Source: Paracoccus sp. JM45
GTDB lineage: Bacteria; Pseudomonadota; Alphaproteobacteria; Rhodobacterales; Rhodobacteraceae
DNA length: 64,000 bases
NCBI RefSeq assembly: GCF_003590715.1
Contig: NZ_QQVY01000010.1
Location: forward strand, 1-64,000
Direction: 5' to 3'
Shown here: piece after piece, positions 27,559-37,122 of the stretch
Numbering within the stretch: position 1 is the first letter of the stretch
How the letters are laid out: every line of letters begins with the position of its first letter
Notes under the pieces: model-generated
Seen by the model: the letters and a program-made list of their open reading frames with translations, nothing else
Told to the model about the DNA's origin: nothing
The model's database searches: none
Translations under genes and position numbers: made by a program

Positions 27559-27570
27559 GGAAATCCACAG

Positions 27571-28437
27571 ATGTTCGGTATTATCGGCATTGTTCTGACA
27601 ATGGTCATGGTCTTTGGTGGCTATATCCTTGCGGGGGGCAAGATGGGTGTCATCACCCATGCCCTGCCGTTCGAGATGATGATGATCATGGGTGCCGCCA
27701 TCGGGGCCTATCTGCTGTCCAACGACAGCCACACGTTGAAGGCCACCATCGGCGGGCTGATCCGCGCTTTCAAAGGGCCGAAATGGACCGCGCAGGACCA
27801 TCAGGACGTGCTATGCCTGATGTTCCAGCTGCTGAAAATTGCCCGTGAAAACCCCGTTGCACTGGAACAGCACATCGAAACGCCGGATGAGTCACCGATT
27901 TTCGGGGCCTATCCGCGCCTTCAGGCCGACCATTACGTTGTCTCGTTGATTGCCGATACATTGCGGTCGACCAGCCTGAATTATGACGACCCCTATCAGG
28001 TCGAAGACATCCTGACCCGCCGCATCGCCACCCTGCGCGAGGAGGAGATGCACGTCCCCCACGCCCTTCAGAATATGGCCGACGCATTGCCTGCCTTGGG
28101 CATTGTCGCTGCCGTTCTGGGCGTGATCAAAACCATGAGCTCGATCGACCAGCCGCCTGCGGTGCTGGGCAAGATGATCGGGGGCGCATTGGTCGGGACG
28201 TTTCTGGGGGTGTTCCTGTCCTATGGATTTGTCGCGCCCTTGGCGACCCGTCTTGGTGGCGTGGTCAAGCAGGATATGGGGTTTTACGACGTGATCAAAT
28301 CGGTCTTGGTCGCGGGCCTTCACCAGCATGCCACCCCCCTTTGCGTCGAGGTTGGCCGTCAATCCGTTCCCGAACACGTCCGCCCCAGCTTTGACACGCT
28401 GGAAGGCGCATTGCGTGAATTGAAAAAGGCCGCATGA
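27571..28437 (+). CDS. motA: Flagellar motor stator protein MotA
   Basis: A 288-residue stator subunit with four membrane spans: two N-terminal and two in the third quarter (LPALGIVAAVLGVIKTMSSID and the following ALVGTFLGVFLSYGF). It has the MotA signature and the long cytoplasmic loop carrying charged residues that contact FliG. It makes the proton-driven stator with MotB, which is not in the window. Its end overlaps the next small ORF (ATGATGA). Confidence 0.93.
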   Translation: MFGIIGIVLTMVMVFGGYILAGGKMGVITHALPFEMMMIMGAAIGAYLLSNDSHTLKATIGGLIRAFKGPKWTAQDHQDVLCLMFQLLKIARENPVALEQHIETPDESPIFGAYPRLQADHYVVSLIADTLRSTSLNYDDPYQVEDILTRRIATLREEEMHVPHALQNMADALPALGIVAAVLGVIKTMSSIDQPPAVLGKMIGGALVGTFLGVFLSYGFVAPLATRLGGVVKQDMGFYDVIKSVLVAGLHQHATPLCVEVGRQSVPEHVRPSFDTLEGALRELKKAA

Positions 28438-28694
28438 TGACAGCGATGGGTGCGATGTTCCTGACGGCGGCTTTGACAACCGCCAGTGGTGGTTTCGAAG
28501 AATTTGCCAGCGACGCGAACGGCTGGCTGCTGTCGGGGCAGGGGCTGCCGCGCGATTACCGTGTCACCCTGATGCAGATGGACAGCGCGGACCGGATCAG
28601 CGCCATCGCCTATCTGCGCCGGATCGGCCTGATGAACGACCGCCCATGGACGCTGGATGACCTGTTGCGCCCCGCTAAGGAGCCCGCCGAATGA
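28434..28694 (+). CDS. Small flagellar-cluster protein, unknown function
   Basis: An 86-residue protein with a short hydrophobic N-terminus (MMTAMGAMFLTAALTTASGG) and a helical C-terminal part (DSADRISAIAYLRRIGLM). It overlaps motA upstream and flhA downstream (ATGA), so it is a real member of the flagellar operon. I do not recognise a family. Small proteins in this position recur in Rhodobacterales flagellar clusters; function unknown. Confidence 0.65.
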   Translation: MMTAMGAMFLTAALTTASGGFEEFASDANGWLLSGQGLPRDYRVTLMQMDSADRISAIAYLRRIGLMNDRPWTLDDLLRPAKEPAE

Positions 28695-30766
28695 TTCCCG
28701 TGAAAAAACGCAAGATCATCGATGCACCACTGTTGATAACGGGCGGGCTGGTGCTGGTTGTGATCTCTTTGGTGATCCCGTTGCCTGCGGGGGTGCTGGA
28801 TTTCGGCATTGCGATTTCCATCGCGATGGCGACACTTGTGCTGGTCATGGCCTCGCTGGTCGATAAACCGACCGATTTTCAGGCATTTCCGGTGCTGCTG
28901 CTGGTCAGTCTGGTGATCCGGCTGTCGTTGAACGTGTCCTCGACCCGATTGATCCTGACCGAAGGCCAGAACGGTAAAGAGGCTGCTGGCCATGTCATCA
29001 ACGGCTTTGCCGATTTCGTGGCGGGCGGATCGATTCTTGTGGGGATCACGGTCTTTGCAGTGATTTCGGTCGTGAATTTTATGGTTATCACCAAAGGCTC
29101 GGGGCGCATGGCTGAGGTGGCGGCCCGTTTCGCCCTTGATTCGCTGCCCGGTAAACAATTGGCCATCGACGGCGACCTGAACGCCGGCGCCATCGACCAT
29201 CACGAAGCCAAGCGCCGCCGAATCCGCGAACAGACCGAGATCAGCTTTTTCGGTTCGCTGGACGGGGCCTCGAAGTTCGTCAAGGGCGATGCGGTGGCGG
29301 GCATTGTCATCACGCTGATCAACCTGATGATCGGTCTGACGGTCGGCATTGCGGTTCATGGAATGCCCCTGTCCGAGGCAGCCTCGACCTATTCGCATCT
29401 GACCATCGGTGACGGGCTGGTGACGCAGGTTCCGGCGCTGATCACCTCGATGGCAGCGGCATTGTTGCTGTCACGGGGCGGGGCGACGGAAACAACCGCC
29501 CATTTGTTGTCGTCGGAATTCATGCGGGTATGGCAGCCTGCCGCGATGGTCGCCGCTGCAATGGTGGTGATTTCTTTCATTCCGGGCATGCCGCAGATGC
29601 TGTTTCTGGGTATCTCTGCCGCTCTGGCCTTTATGTCATGGCGCATTGCCCATCGGCCGGAACGACCCGTCGAAACCGCCGATGCACCGACAGCCGAACC
29701 TGCCCCCGCTGCCCGTATCGGTGATGTGCTGGATACCGATGATGTCAGCGTCGAAATCGGGTCGGATCTGATTCTGACGGCACTGGATCAGGCGCGCGGT
29801 CTTGGCAGCCGGATCAACAACTTGCGGATCCATATTGCCCGCAGCTTTGGCATGGTTCTGCCCGATGTCCGGATTACCGACACCGATGATCTGCCCCCCG
29901 GTGATTACCAGATCAGCATTCAGGGTGTCGTGCGGGGGCGCGGGACGTTGCACCCGTCGCAGGTGCTGGCCCTTGGGCCGGACGCGGTGCTGGCCGATCT
30001 GCGGGGTATCAGCGTACGCGAACCGGTCTATTCCAGCCCCGCCCGCTGGATCGCCACAGCAGATCAGGAGGATGCGTCCGTCATGGGTGCCACCGTCGTC
30101 ACCCCGATGGAGGTTCTGTCGACCCATCTGATGGAGGTGGTCAAAGCGAACCTGCCCGCCTTGCTGACCCTTGGCGCGATGCAGCGACAGATCGAGGAAC
30201 TGAAAACCCTGTCCGACACGAACCGCGCCGAACGCAACCGCAAGTATTTCGACAGCATGATCCCCGATAAAGTCACGCCCGAAACCCTGCTGGCGATCTT
30301 GCGCGCCCTGTTGGAAGAACGGATTTCTATCCGCAACCTGCCCTTAATCGTCGATGCCATCTGCGAATTCTGCAACGTGGATTCCCCCGAGGTGATCTAT
30401 GAACTGGTCCGCAAACGCTTGCGCGGCCAGATCACCCAGCAATATTCCGACGATGCCGGTCGCATCGCCGCGCTGCAACTGCACCCCGCGTGGGAGGCTG
30501 AGTTTGTCCGCGCCGATGCCGAAACCGGTCGCGCGGGCGGTGGCGCGATGACGCCGGACCTGTCGAAACGTCTGCTAGAGGCCGCACGAAAGGCGGTGTC
30601 GCTGGCCGAACCCGTGGCGCGCACCGTCATCGTCGCCCCCGATCACCGCCGCCGGATGATCCGCGCTGTTCTGGGGGCAAACGGAATGTCGGTGCCTGTT
30701 CTGGGGTTGGAGGAAGTGGACCCTGCCGCCGAACTGCGCCTGCTTGGCACGATCGAGGCTGCCTGA
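28691..30766 (+). CDS. flhA: Flagellar export gate protein FlhA
   Basis: A 691-residue FHIPEP-family protein. About seven to eight membrane spans fill the first half, including RLSLNVSSTRLIL and the FHIPEP loop (KGSGRMAEVAARFALDSLPGKQLAID region). The C-terminal cytoplasmic domain of about 350 residues binds chaperone-substrate complexes. Full length. Its stop shares a base with fliR (TGATG). Confidence 0.95.
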   Translation: MIPVKKRKIIDAPLLITGGLVLVVISLVIPLPAGVLDFGIAISIAMATLVLVMASLVDKPTDFQAFPVLLLVSLVIRLSLNVSSTRLILTEGQNGKEAAGHVINGFADFVAGGSILVGITVFAVISVVNFMVITKGSGRMAEVAARFALDSLPGKQLAIDGDLNAGAIDHHEAKRRRIREQTEISFFGSLDGASKFVKGDAVAGIVITLINLMIGLTVGIAVHGMPLSEAASTYSHLTIGDGLVTQVPALITSMAAALLLSRGGATETTAHLLSSEFMRVWQPAAMVAAAMVVISFIPGMPQMLFLGISAALAFMSWRIAHRPERPVETADAPTAEPAPAARIGDVLDTDDVSVEIGSDLILTALDQARGLGSRINNLRIHIARSFGMVLPDVRITDTDDLPPGDYQISIQGVVRGRGTLHPSQVLALGPDAVLADLRGISVREPVYSSPARWIATADQEDASVMGATVVTPMEVLSTHLMEVVKANLPALLTLGAMQRQIEELKTLSDTNRAERNRKYFDSMIPDKVTPETLLAILRALLEERISIRNLPLIVDAICEFCNVDSPEVIYELVRKRLRGQITQQYSDDAGRIAALQLHPAWEAEFVRADAETGRAGGGAMTPDLSKRLLEAARKAVSLAEPVARTVIVAPDHRRRMIRAVLGANGMSVPVLGLEEVDPAAELRLLGTIEAA

Positions 30767-31521
30767 TGTGGCCGCAAATGCAGGCGATTTTCCCGTGGTT
30801 GGATTGGTCCCTGGTGTTGGTCTATGCGCGGGTTCAGGCCTGTATCCTGATCCTGCCCGGATTGGGCGAACGGGTTATCCAGTCGCGTGTCAAGGTCGCC
30901 ATCGCATTGTCCATTACGCCCTTGCTGGGTGATCTGGTGCCCTCTATTGCCATGCCCGAACAGCCCATTGCTGTGATCGCCCAGATCGTCCCTGAAATTA
31001 TCCTTGGTTTCGCGACCGGAACCCTATTGCGATTGATGGCGCTGGCCATCGATATCGCAACGACGGCGATTGCGGCCACAGCCTCGCTTTCGCAGATCAT
31101 GGGCATCCAGAACGAGGCCTCGCCCCATCCCATCGGCAACCTGTTCCACCTTGCAGGCATCGCGGTCCTGATGGCGCTTGGACTGCCTGCCATGTTGGTT
31201 GACCTGATGGCCGACAGCTTCCGCCTGTGGCACCCTGCAAGTCTGCCCGACCCCGGAATGTTGTTGTCAGGCATTGTCACGGTTGTCCGCGACAGCTTTT
31301 TCCTTGCGATGACACTGGCGGCACCATTCACGCTTGGCGGGTTTCTGTTTCAGGCGCTGACAGGCGTGATCAACCGCGTCATGCCTGCGCTGCCTGTGGT
31401 CTTCATAGGTGCGCCAGCGGCAATCTTTCTAGCGCTGGCAGGACTGGCCGTATTGTCACCGATGCTGATCGGCCTGTGGGCCGATGCAGTCCTTGGCTTC
31501 ATGCTGCCGGTGGCCCCATGA
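30766..31521 (+). CDS. fliR: Flagellar export protein FliR
   Basis: A 251-residue integral-membrane protein with about six spans. It shows the FliR pattern ASLSQIMGIQNEASPHPIGN in the middle and a hydrophobic C-terminus. Forms the export gate with FliP and FliQ. Tightly coupled to flhA and flhB by overlaps. Confidence 0.92.
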   Translation: MWPQMQAIFPWLDWSLVLVYARVQACILILPGLGERVIQSRVKVAIALSITPLLGDLVPSIAMPEQPIAVIAQIVPEIILGFATGTLLRLMALAIDIATTAIAATASLSQIMGIQNEASPHPIGNLFHLAGIAVLMALGLPAMLVDLMADSFRLWHPASLPDPGMLLSGIVTVVRDSFFLAMTLAAPFTLGGFLFQALTGVINRVMPALPVVFIGAPAAIFLALAGLAVLSPMLIGLWADAVLGFMLPVAP

Positions 31522-32576
31522 GCGAGGATTCGGACGACAAGCAATTCGAGGCCAGCGAACAAAAGCTGAGCCAGGCCCGTGAAAAAGGCGATATCCCGCG
31601 ATCCACCGAGCTGAATGCGACAACCATGTATCTGGGCGCGTTTCTGGCGTTCAGCATGGTGTCAGGATATGCCGTCCGGCAGTGGCTGGCGATGGCCACG
31701 CGGGCCTTGGGTGCCGAAGGTTGGCCCGATGATGTCACCGCCACGGCACGCGATATGGGCGCCTTTGCCGGTGTGGCGGCTGTCGGACTGGCTGCGCTGT
31801 TGGTTGTTGCCATTATGGTGGGGCTGATCGCCACGCGCGGGTTGATCTTTTCGCCGCAAAAGCTGGCCTTTGATCTTAACCGCATCAATCCGGTGAAAAA
31901 CGCCGGACAAAAATTCGGTGCGAACGGGATGGTGACTTTCGCGATCTCGCTGGGAAAGGCAGGGCTGGTCTGTGCGGGCGGCTGGTTTCTATATGCCAGC
32001 CTGCTGGACCGGATTGCGGGCATGGCGATGGCGGGGGGGCAGTGGACCACTGCGTTGGGGGCGATCATGGGGCAGGTGTTGTTGCTGGCGCTGGTCGTCT
32101 CGGTCCTGTTCACGGTGCCTGATATCATGTGGAAATGGTTCGACCACCGTCGCAAGAACCGGATGAGCCGCAAGGATCTGCAGGATGAATTCAAGGATTC
32201 CGAAGGCGACCCCCATCTGAAGGCCGCCCGCCGCCAGCGCGCTGTCGATATTGCCATGCAGCAGATGCTGACCGATGTAGCCAAAGCCGATGTGGTGATC
32301 GTGAATCCCACCCATTACGCGGTGGCGCTGCAATGGAAACGCGGATCGGGGCGTGCACCGGTCGTTGTGGCCAAAGGCACGGATGAGGTTGCCGCCCGTA
32401 TCCGCGCCAAGGCCCGCGAAAACAACGTGCCGATCTGGTCCGATCCGCCCTGCACACGCGCCATCCACGCCGGTGTCAAAGTTGGGGCGGAAATCAGCCA
32501 CGACCATTTCGCGGCCGTCGCCGCCGCCATCCGTTTCGCTGAAAAAATGCGCCTGAAAGCGAGGGCAGGGTGGTAG
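31518..32576 (+). CDS. flhB: Flagellar export switch protein FlhB
   Basis: A 352-residue protein. The acidic N-terminus (MSEDSDDKQFEASEQKLSQA), typical of FlhB, sets the start at 31518, overlapping the fliR stop. Four membrane spans follow, then the cytoplasmic domain with the self-cleaving NPTH motif (VNPTHYAVAL) that switches export specificity from rod/hook to filament substrates. Full length. Confidence 0.93.
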   Translation: MSEDSDDKQFEASEQKLSQAREKGDIPRSTELNATTMYLGAFLAFSMVSGYAVRQWLAMATRALGAEGWPDDVTATARDMGAFAGVAAVGLAALLVVAIMVGLIATRGLIFSPQKLAFDLNRINPVKNAGQKFGANGMVTFAISLGKAGLVCAGGWFLYASLLDRIAGMAMAGGQWTTALGAIMGQVLLLALVVSVLFTVPDIMWKWFDHRRKNRMSRKDLQDEFKDSEGDPHLKAARRQRAVDIAMQQMLTDVAKADVVIVNPTHYAVALQWKRGSGRAPVVVAKGTDEVAARIRAKARENNVPIWSDPPCTRAIHAGVKVGAEISHDHFAAVAAAIRFAEKMRLKARAGW

Positions 32577-32941
32577 ACAGGATCAAACAGCTGGCGCAGC
32601 TGGAAGGTATCGCGCGGATCAAGGCGGAACGGCAGCTCAAGGCCTTTGCGGCCTTTGCGCTGCATATGAATGCCGCGCATCAAAGGGCCGATGCGATGCG
32701 GACATCCCTTGCGCAAAGCTATTCCAGCATCGCCCCTCTGACCATCCCCGAGGCGCGGGCCGCCAATGCCCAAGCGCGGCGTTCTGCGCGCGAATTACGT
32801 CATGCTGATCAGGAATTGCAGCGGTTGCAGCCGCGCTTCGATGCCGCCCGCAAAGTTGCCGCCACAGATTTCGGACGGGCCGAGGCTTTGTTGGCGCTGG
32901 CCGCACAAGAACGCAGGCACCGTGATCGCGAACGCTTTTAG
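32570..32941 (+). CDS. Small coiled-coil protein ending the flagellar operon
   Basis: A 123-residue protein with GTG start overlapping the flhB stop. It is almost entirely charged helix (for example RSARELRHADQELQRLQ), suggesting a coiled coil like FliJ or other export chaperones. No clear family match. Its position after flhB argues for a flagellar role, perhaps a FliJ-like escort, but this is inference. Confidence 0.6.
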   Translation: MVDRIKQLAQLEGIARIKAERQLKAFAAFALHMNAAHQRADAMRTSLAQSYSSIAPLTIPEARAANAQARRSARELRHADQELQRLQPRFDAARKVAATDFGRAEALLALAAQERRHRDRERF

Positions 32942-33004
32942 GTGCGTGATTGGACAGGCAGCGCATGGAATGCTAATCAGCAGAATGCACGCCAAGGGGA
33001 CGCC

Positions 33005-34042
33005 ATGCTGCACAGTGATCCGAACACCGAAAACCGCCGCCAGATCTGGACCGCCGAGGAGGCCCGCCGGGTCTTTGACCAGCCGCTTATGGATCTGTTG
33101 TTTCAGGCGCAAACCGTCCACCGCCAGCATTTCGACCCCAATCGGGTCCAGCTGAGCCGCCTTTTGTCGATCAAAACCGGCGGCTGTCCGGAAGACTGTT
33201 CCTATTGCAGCCAGTCGGCGCGTCACGCGTCGGGGCTATCTGCTTCGAAGTTGCTAGAGGTGGAACGCGTTCTAGCCGAAGCGCGCCGCGCCCGTGATGC
33301 GGGTGCCACGCGCTATTGCATGGGCGCTGCATGGCGCAGCCCCAAACAGCGCGACATGCCGCAGATCATCGCGATGATCGAGGGCGTCAAAGCCCTTGGC
33401 ATGGAAAGCTGCATGACCTTGGGGATGCTGGACGCCGATCAATCGGCCCAGCTGGCCGAGGCAGGTCTGGATTATTACAACCACAATATCGACACCTCGG
33501 AAGCGCATTATCCCAATGTCATCACGACGCGGACCTTTGCCGACCGGATGGAAACGCTGGCCAATGTCCGCAATAGCGGCATGAAAGTCTGTTCGGGCGG
33601 TATCCTTGGTCTGGGCGAAGGCCAGCAGGACCGCGTCGATATGCTGGTGACGCTGGCCAATCTGCCCGAAGCGCCCGACAGCGTGCCGATCAATATGCTG
33701 ATCCCTGTCGAAGGTACGCCGATGGCCGATGCAGCGCCTGTCGATCCCATCGATTTCGTGCGCACCATCGCCACCGCCCGCATCATGATGCCGCACACCC
33801 ATGTGCGTTTGTCCGCTGGTCGCACGGCGATGTCGGATGAAATGCAGGCCATGTGTTTCTTTGCGGGCGCGAATTCGATCTTTGTGGGCGATACCCTGCT
33901 GACCAAGGACAACCCCGAAGAGGAAACGGATATGGTCCTTTTCGCCAAGCTGGGGCTGAACGCCATGAAGGCGCATGAACATCATCCCGAACCCGCGGCA
34001 CCGGCAGTGCCGCGCGAACCGGCGATTCCGATTCTGCGCTGA
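33005..34042 (+). CDS. bioB: Biotin synthase
   Basis: A 345-residue radical-SAM enzyme that inserts sulfur into dethiobiotin. The start at 33005 is chosen by the family N-terminus; an upstream in-frame extension lacks support. The 4Fe-4S motif is C61, C65, C68 (CPEDCSYC); the 2Fe-2S ligands (Cys in GMESCMTLG and in MKVCSGGI) and the YYNHNIDTS motif are present. Leads bioB-bioF-bioD-bioA, 63 bases after the last flagellar ORF with no terminator visible between. Confidence 0.95.
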   Translation: MLHSDPNTENRRQIWTAEEARRVFDQPLMDLLFQAQTVHRQHFDPNRVQLSRLLSIKTGGCPEDCSYCSQSARHASGLSASKLLEVERVLAEARRARDAGATRYCMGAAWRSPKQRDMPQIIAMIEGVKALGMESCMTLGMLDADQSAQLAEAGLDYYNHNIDTSEAHYPNVITTRTFADRMETLANVRNSGMKVCSGGILGLGEGQQDRVDMLVTLANLPEAPDSVPINMLIPVEGTPMADAAPVDPIDFVRTIATARIMMPHTHVRLSAGRTAMSDEMQAMCFFAGANSIFVGDTLLTKDNPEEETDMVLFAKLGLNAMKAHEHHPEPAAPAVPREPAIPILR

Positions 34043-34045
34043 AAG

Positions 34046-34074
34046 GGCCCGGGGGGTATTATCCCCCCCGGACC
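34046..34074 (+). terminator. GC-rich hairpin between bioB and bioF
   Basis: A run of six G (34051-34056), a TATTAT loop, and seven C (34063-34069), flanked by further pairing (CC with GG), make a very strong stem just after the bioB stop and 21 bases before bioF. No T-run follows, so it is not a standard terminator. It could be a partial attenuator or an mRNA-processing barrier that sets bioB against bioFDA levels. Confidence 0.5.
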
Positions 34075-34094
34075 ACCTGAATTTTGACACATGA

Positions 34095-35246
34095 ATGACA
34101 GGGCAGGGTGCTTTGGACCGTTTGGCAACCTATCGGCAGGATCTTGACGGTCTTGCCGCAGATGCACGTTTGCGGGCCTTGTTCCCGCGCAAGGGCATCG
34201 ATTTTTCCTCGAATGATTATCTGGGGCTGGCGCAATCGGACCGGCTGGTTCGGGCGGCACGCGATGCCTTGGACCATGGCGTGCCGGTGGGCGCTGCGGG
34301 GTCACGCCTGCTTCGTGGCAACACCGACGCCCAGCAACAGTTCGAAGATGCTGCCGTCCGCTTTTTCGGGGCCGAGGCTGCCTTGGGATTCGGCGGCGGA
34401 TATGTCGCGAATTTCGCGGTGCTGACCACGCTGCCACAGAAAGGCGATCTGCTGCTGATGGACGCGCTGTCGCACGCCAGCACGCATGAAGGCGCGCGGG
34501 CAGGACGGGCGCAGGTCGCGCAGTTCAGGCATGGCGATGTGGGCCATGCCTCGGACGTGATCGACGACTGGCGGGCGGCGGGCAATACCGGTGCCGTCTG
34601 GATCGCGGTCGAAAGCCTTTACAGCATGGATGGCGATATCGCCCCCTTGGACGATTTGATGGCACTGGCAGACCGCCACGGTTTTCTGATGGTGGACGAA
34701 GCGCATGCCACCGGCGTCTATGGCCCCCAAGGGCGCGGCTTGGCGCATCATCTGGAAGGCCGCGCCAACGTCGTAACGCTGCATACGCTTGGCAAGGCGT
34801 TGGGCGGGTCGGGTGCGCTGATCTGCGGGTCGCGGGTGCTGATCGATTTCCTGATCAACCGCTGTCGGCCTTTTATCTTTGCGACAGCGCCCTCGCCGCT
34901 GATGGCCGCTGTCGGGATCGAAGCGCTGGCCATGCTGCAGGATGAACCCTGGCGACAAACTGCGCTGCAGGCGCATGTCGCCTCCTTCGGCGCGCAAATG
35001 GCGCAGCGTTTGCCGCATGTGCCGGTCAGTGGCAGCCAGATCGTGCCGCTGATCGTGGGGCCGAACGCGCCGACGATGGATCTGGCGGCGGCCTTGCAGG
35101 CGCGCGGGTTTGACGTGCGCGGCATCCGTCCGCCGACGGTCCCCGAAGGCACCTCGCGCCTGCGGGTGTCGCTGAATTTGAATGCCAGCGCTGATGATGT
35201 CATCGCGCTGGCCGAAACGCTGGAGGAATTATGGCCAAAATCGTAG
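34095..35246 (+). CDS. bioF: 8-amino-7-oxononanoate synthase
   Basis: A 383-residue PLP enzyme that condenses pimeloyl-CoA/ACP with L-alanine. Seen: SNDYLGLAQ near residue 40, D201EAHATGVYG, and the PLP lysine K234 in HTLGKALGGSG. It overlaps bioD by about 16 bases. An ATG at 34091 out of frame explains the slightly ambiguous start; 34095 matches family length. Confidence 0.93.
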   Translation: MTGQGALDRLATYRQDLDGLAADARLRALFPRKGIDFSSNDYLGLAQSDRLVRAARDALDHGVPVGAAGSRLLRGNTDAQQQFEDAAVRFFGAEAALGFGGGYVANFAVLTTLPQKGDLLLMDALSHASTHEGARAGRAQVAQFRHGDVGHASDVIDDWRAAGNTGAVWIAVESLYSMDGDIAPLDDLMALADRHGFLMVDEAHATGVYGPQGRGLAHHLEGRANVVTLHTLGKALGGSGALICGSRVLIDFLINRCRPFIFATAPSPLMAAVGIEALAMLQDEPWRQTALQAHVASFGAQMAQRLPHVPVSGSQIVPLIVGPNAPTMDLAAALQARGFDVRGIRPPTVPEGTSRLRVSLNLNASADDVIALAETLEELWPKS

Positions 35247-35887
35247 TGACCAGCACCGGCACCGATGTCGGCAAGACGGTATTCTCTGCCGGGCTTTGCG
35301 GGCTGATCGGGGCGGATTACTGGAAGCCCTTGCAGTCGGGACTGGCCGGAAACGTGCCGAACCCCGAGGCGCGGACCGATGTGGCCCCCACGCCGGAAAG
35401 CGACCGCGCCGAGGTTGCGCGACTGTCGGGTGCCCGCACCCACCCCGAGGCCTATATGCTGTCCCAGCCCCTGTCCCCCCATCGCGCGGCGGAACTGGAC
35501 GGCGTTGATATTGATGCCGACCGCCTGTCCCCGCCCGATGCTGACGATCTGGTCATCGAAGGGGCAGGGGGCGCGCTGGTGCCGATCACCCGCCGGATGC
35601 TGTTTGCGGATCTGTTTGCGCAGTGGCAGCTGCCGGTGGTGCTGGTCGCCTCGACGGGGTTGGGGACCATCAGCCACAGCCTGTCAGCGCTGGAAAGCCT
35701 GCGTGCGCGCAAGGTGCCGGTGCTGGGTGTGGCCTTTATAGGCGAGGATAATTCCGACAATATGGCGACCATCGGCCAGATCGGTCAGGTCAAGGTGCTG
35801 GGCCGCTTGCCCGTGCTGCCGACCATGGACCGCGACCGCCTGTCCGCCGCCATGACCGCCAATTTCGACCCGAAGGATTTCGCATGA
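35231..35887 (+). CDS. bioD: Dethiobiotin synthetase
   Basis: A 218-residue ATP-dependent carboxylase that closes the ureido ring. P-loop GTDVGKT at residues 10-16, substrate motif EGAGGALVPI in the middle. Overlaps bioF at its start and bioA at its end (ATGA), so translation of the three is coupled. Confidence 0.93.
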   Translation: MAKIVVTSTGTDVGKTVFSAGLCGLIGADYWKPLQSGLAGNVPNPEARTDVAPTPESDRAEVARLSGARTHPEAYMLSQPLSPHRAAELDGVDIDADRLSPPDADDLVIEGAGGALVPITRRMLFADLFAQWQLPVVLVASTGLGTISHSLSALESLRARKVPVLGVAFIGEDNSDNMATIGQIGQVKVLGRLPVLPTMDRDRLSAAMTANFDPKDFA

Positions 35888-37122
35888 CAAGCGCCGTCTG
35901 GCACCCGTTCTTCCAACACGCCACCGAACCCGATCCCGTCCGCGCGATCAGCAGCGAAGGCGCCTATCTGCAAACCGACCGCGGGCCGCTGCTGGATGCC
36001 GTCAGCAGCTGGTGGGTGGTCACGCATGGCCATAACCAGCCCGAAATCGTGCAGGCCATCCGCGACACGGCGGGCCATCTGGATCAGGTGATCTTCGCGG
36101 GTCTGACCCATCAACCGGCCGAGGATCTGGCCAAGGCGCTGGTCGAGATGGCACCTGCGGGGCTGGATCATGTCTTTTACAGCGACAGCGGATCAACCGC
36201 GGTCGAGGTCGCGCTGAAGATGGCTCTTGGCTATTGGAAGCACGAAGGCGACGCCCGCAACCGCATTGCCGTCATCGAGGACAGCTATCACGGCGACACC
36301 ATCGGCACGATGAGCGTGGGCGAGCGTGGCGTCTTCAACGCCGCCTATGACCCGCTGATGTTCGGCGTGGACCGTCTGCCTTTCCCGACCGGTGACGGGG
36401 CCAACACGCTGGACGCCTTTGAGACACTGGCCGCGACTGGCAAAATGGCCGCCCTGATCATCGAACCGGTGATTCTTGGCGCGGGCGGCATGCGCGTCTA
36501 TTCCGCTGATGTTCTGGCGGGGCTGCGGGCCATTTGTGACCGCCATGATGTGCTGATGATCGTGGATGAGGTGATGACCGGATGGGGGCGGACGGGTCGG
36601 CTCTGGGCTTGTGATCACGCGGGGATCAGCCCCGACATCATGTGCACCTCCAAGGGGCTGACGGGTGGGGTGATCCCCTTGGCGGCGACCTTGGCCAGCG
36701 CACCGGTGTTTCAGGCGCATCATTCGACGGACCGGCGGCGGACCTTCTATCACTCCTCCAGCTATACGGCGAACCCGATCGCCTGTGCAGCGGCCTTGGC
36801 GCAGGTCAAGCTGTGGCAAAGCAGCCCGATGCAGGACCGGCTGGACGGGCTGGTGGCCATGCAGGGTGAACGGCTGGCGGCGCTGGCGCAGGATGCGCGG
36901 TTCGAGAACCCGCGCCAATGCGGCACCATCGCGGCAATCGATCTGAAGGTCCCCGAAGGCGGCTATCTGTCCGAGGTCGGGCCGCGTCTGCGTGCCCATT
37001 CCATCGAACAGGGCGTGTTGCTGCGACCCTTGGGGAATACGGTCTATGTCATGCCGCCCTATTGCGTGAAGGCGGCCGATTTGGACAAGGCGTGGGGGGC
37101 CATCGCCTCATTCGAGGTCTAG
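35884..37122 (+). CDS. bioA: Adenosylmethionine--8-amino-7-oxononanoate transaminase
   Basis: A 412-residue class III PLP aminotransferase making 7,8-diaminopelargonate. Family motifs: WWVVTHGH, the pocket IVDEVMTGWGRTG with D228, PLP lysine K257 in CTSKGLTGG. Completes bioBFDA; the pimeloyl donor genes (bioC/H or bioI/Z) are not here. Its 3' end overlaps the convergent gene at 37108 by 15 bases. Confidence 0.93.
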   Translation: MTSAVWHPFFQHATEPDPVRAISSEGAYLQTDRGPLLDAVSSWWVVTHGHNQPEIVQAIRDTAGHLDQVIFAGLTHQPAEDLAKALVEMAPAGLDHVFYSDSGSTAVEVALKMALGYWKHEGDARNRIAVIEDSYHGDTIGTMSVGERGVFNAAYDPLMFGVDRLPFPTGDGANTLDAFETLAATGKMAALIIEPVILGAGGMRVYSADVLAGLRAICDRHDVLMIVDEVMTGWGRTGRLWACDHAGISPDIMCTSKGLTGGVIPLAATLASAPVFQAHHSTDRRRTFYHSSSYTANPIACAAALAQVKLWQSSPMQDRLDGLVAMQGERLAALAQDARFENPRQCGTIAAIDLKVPEGGYLSEVGPRLRAHSIEQGVLLRPLGNTVYVMPPYCVKAADLDKAWGAIASFEV

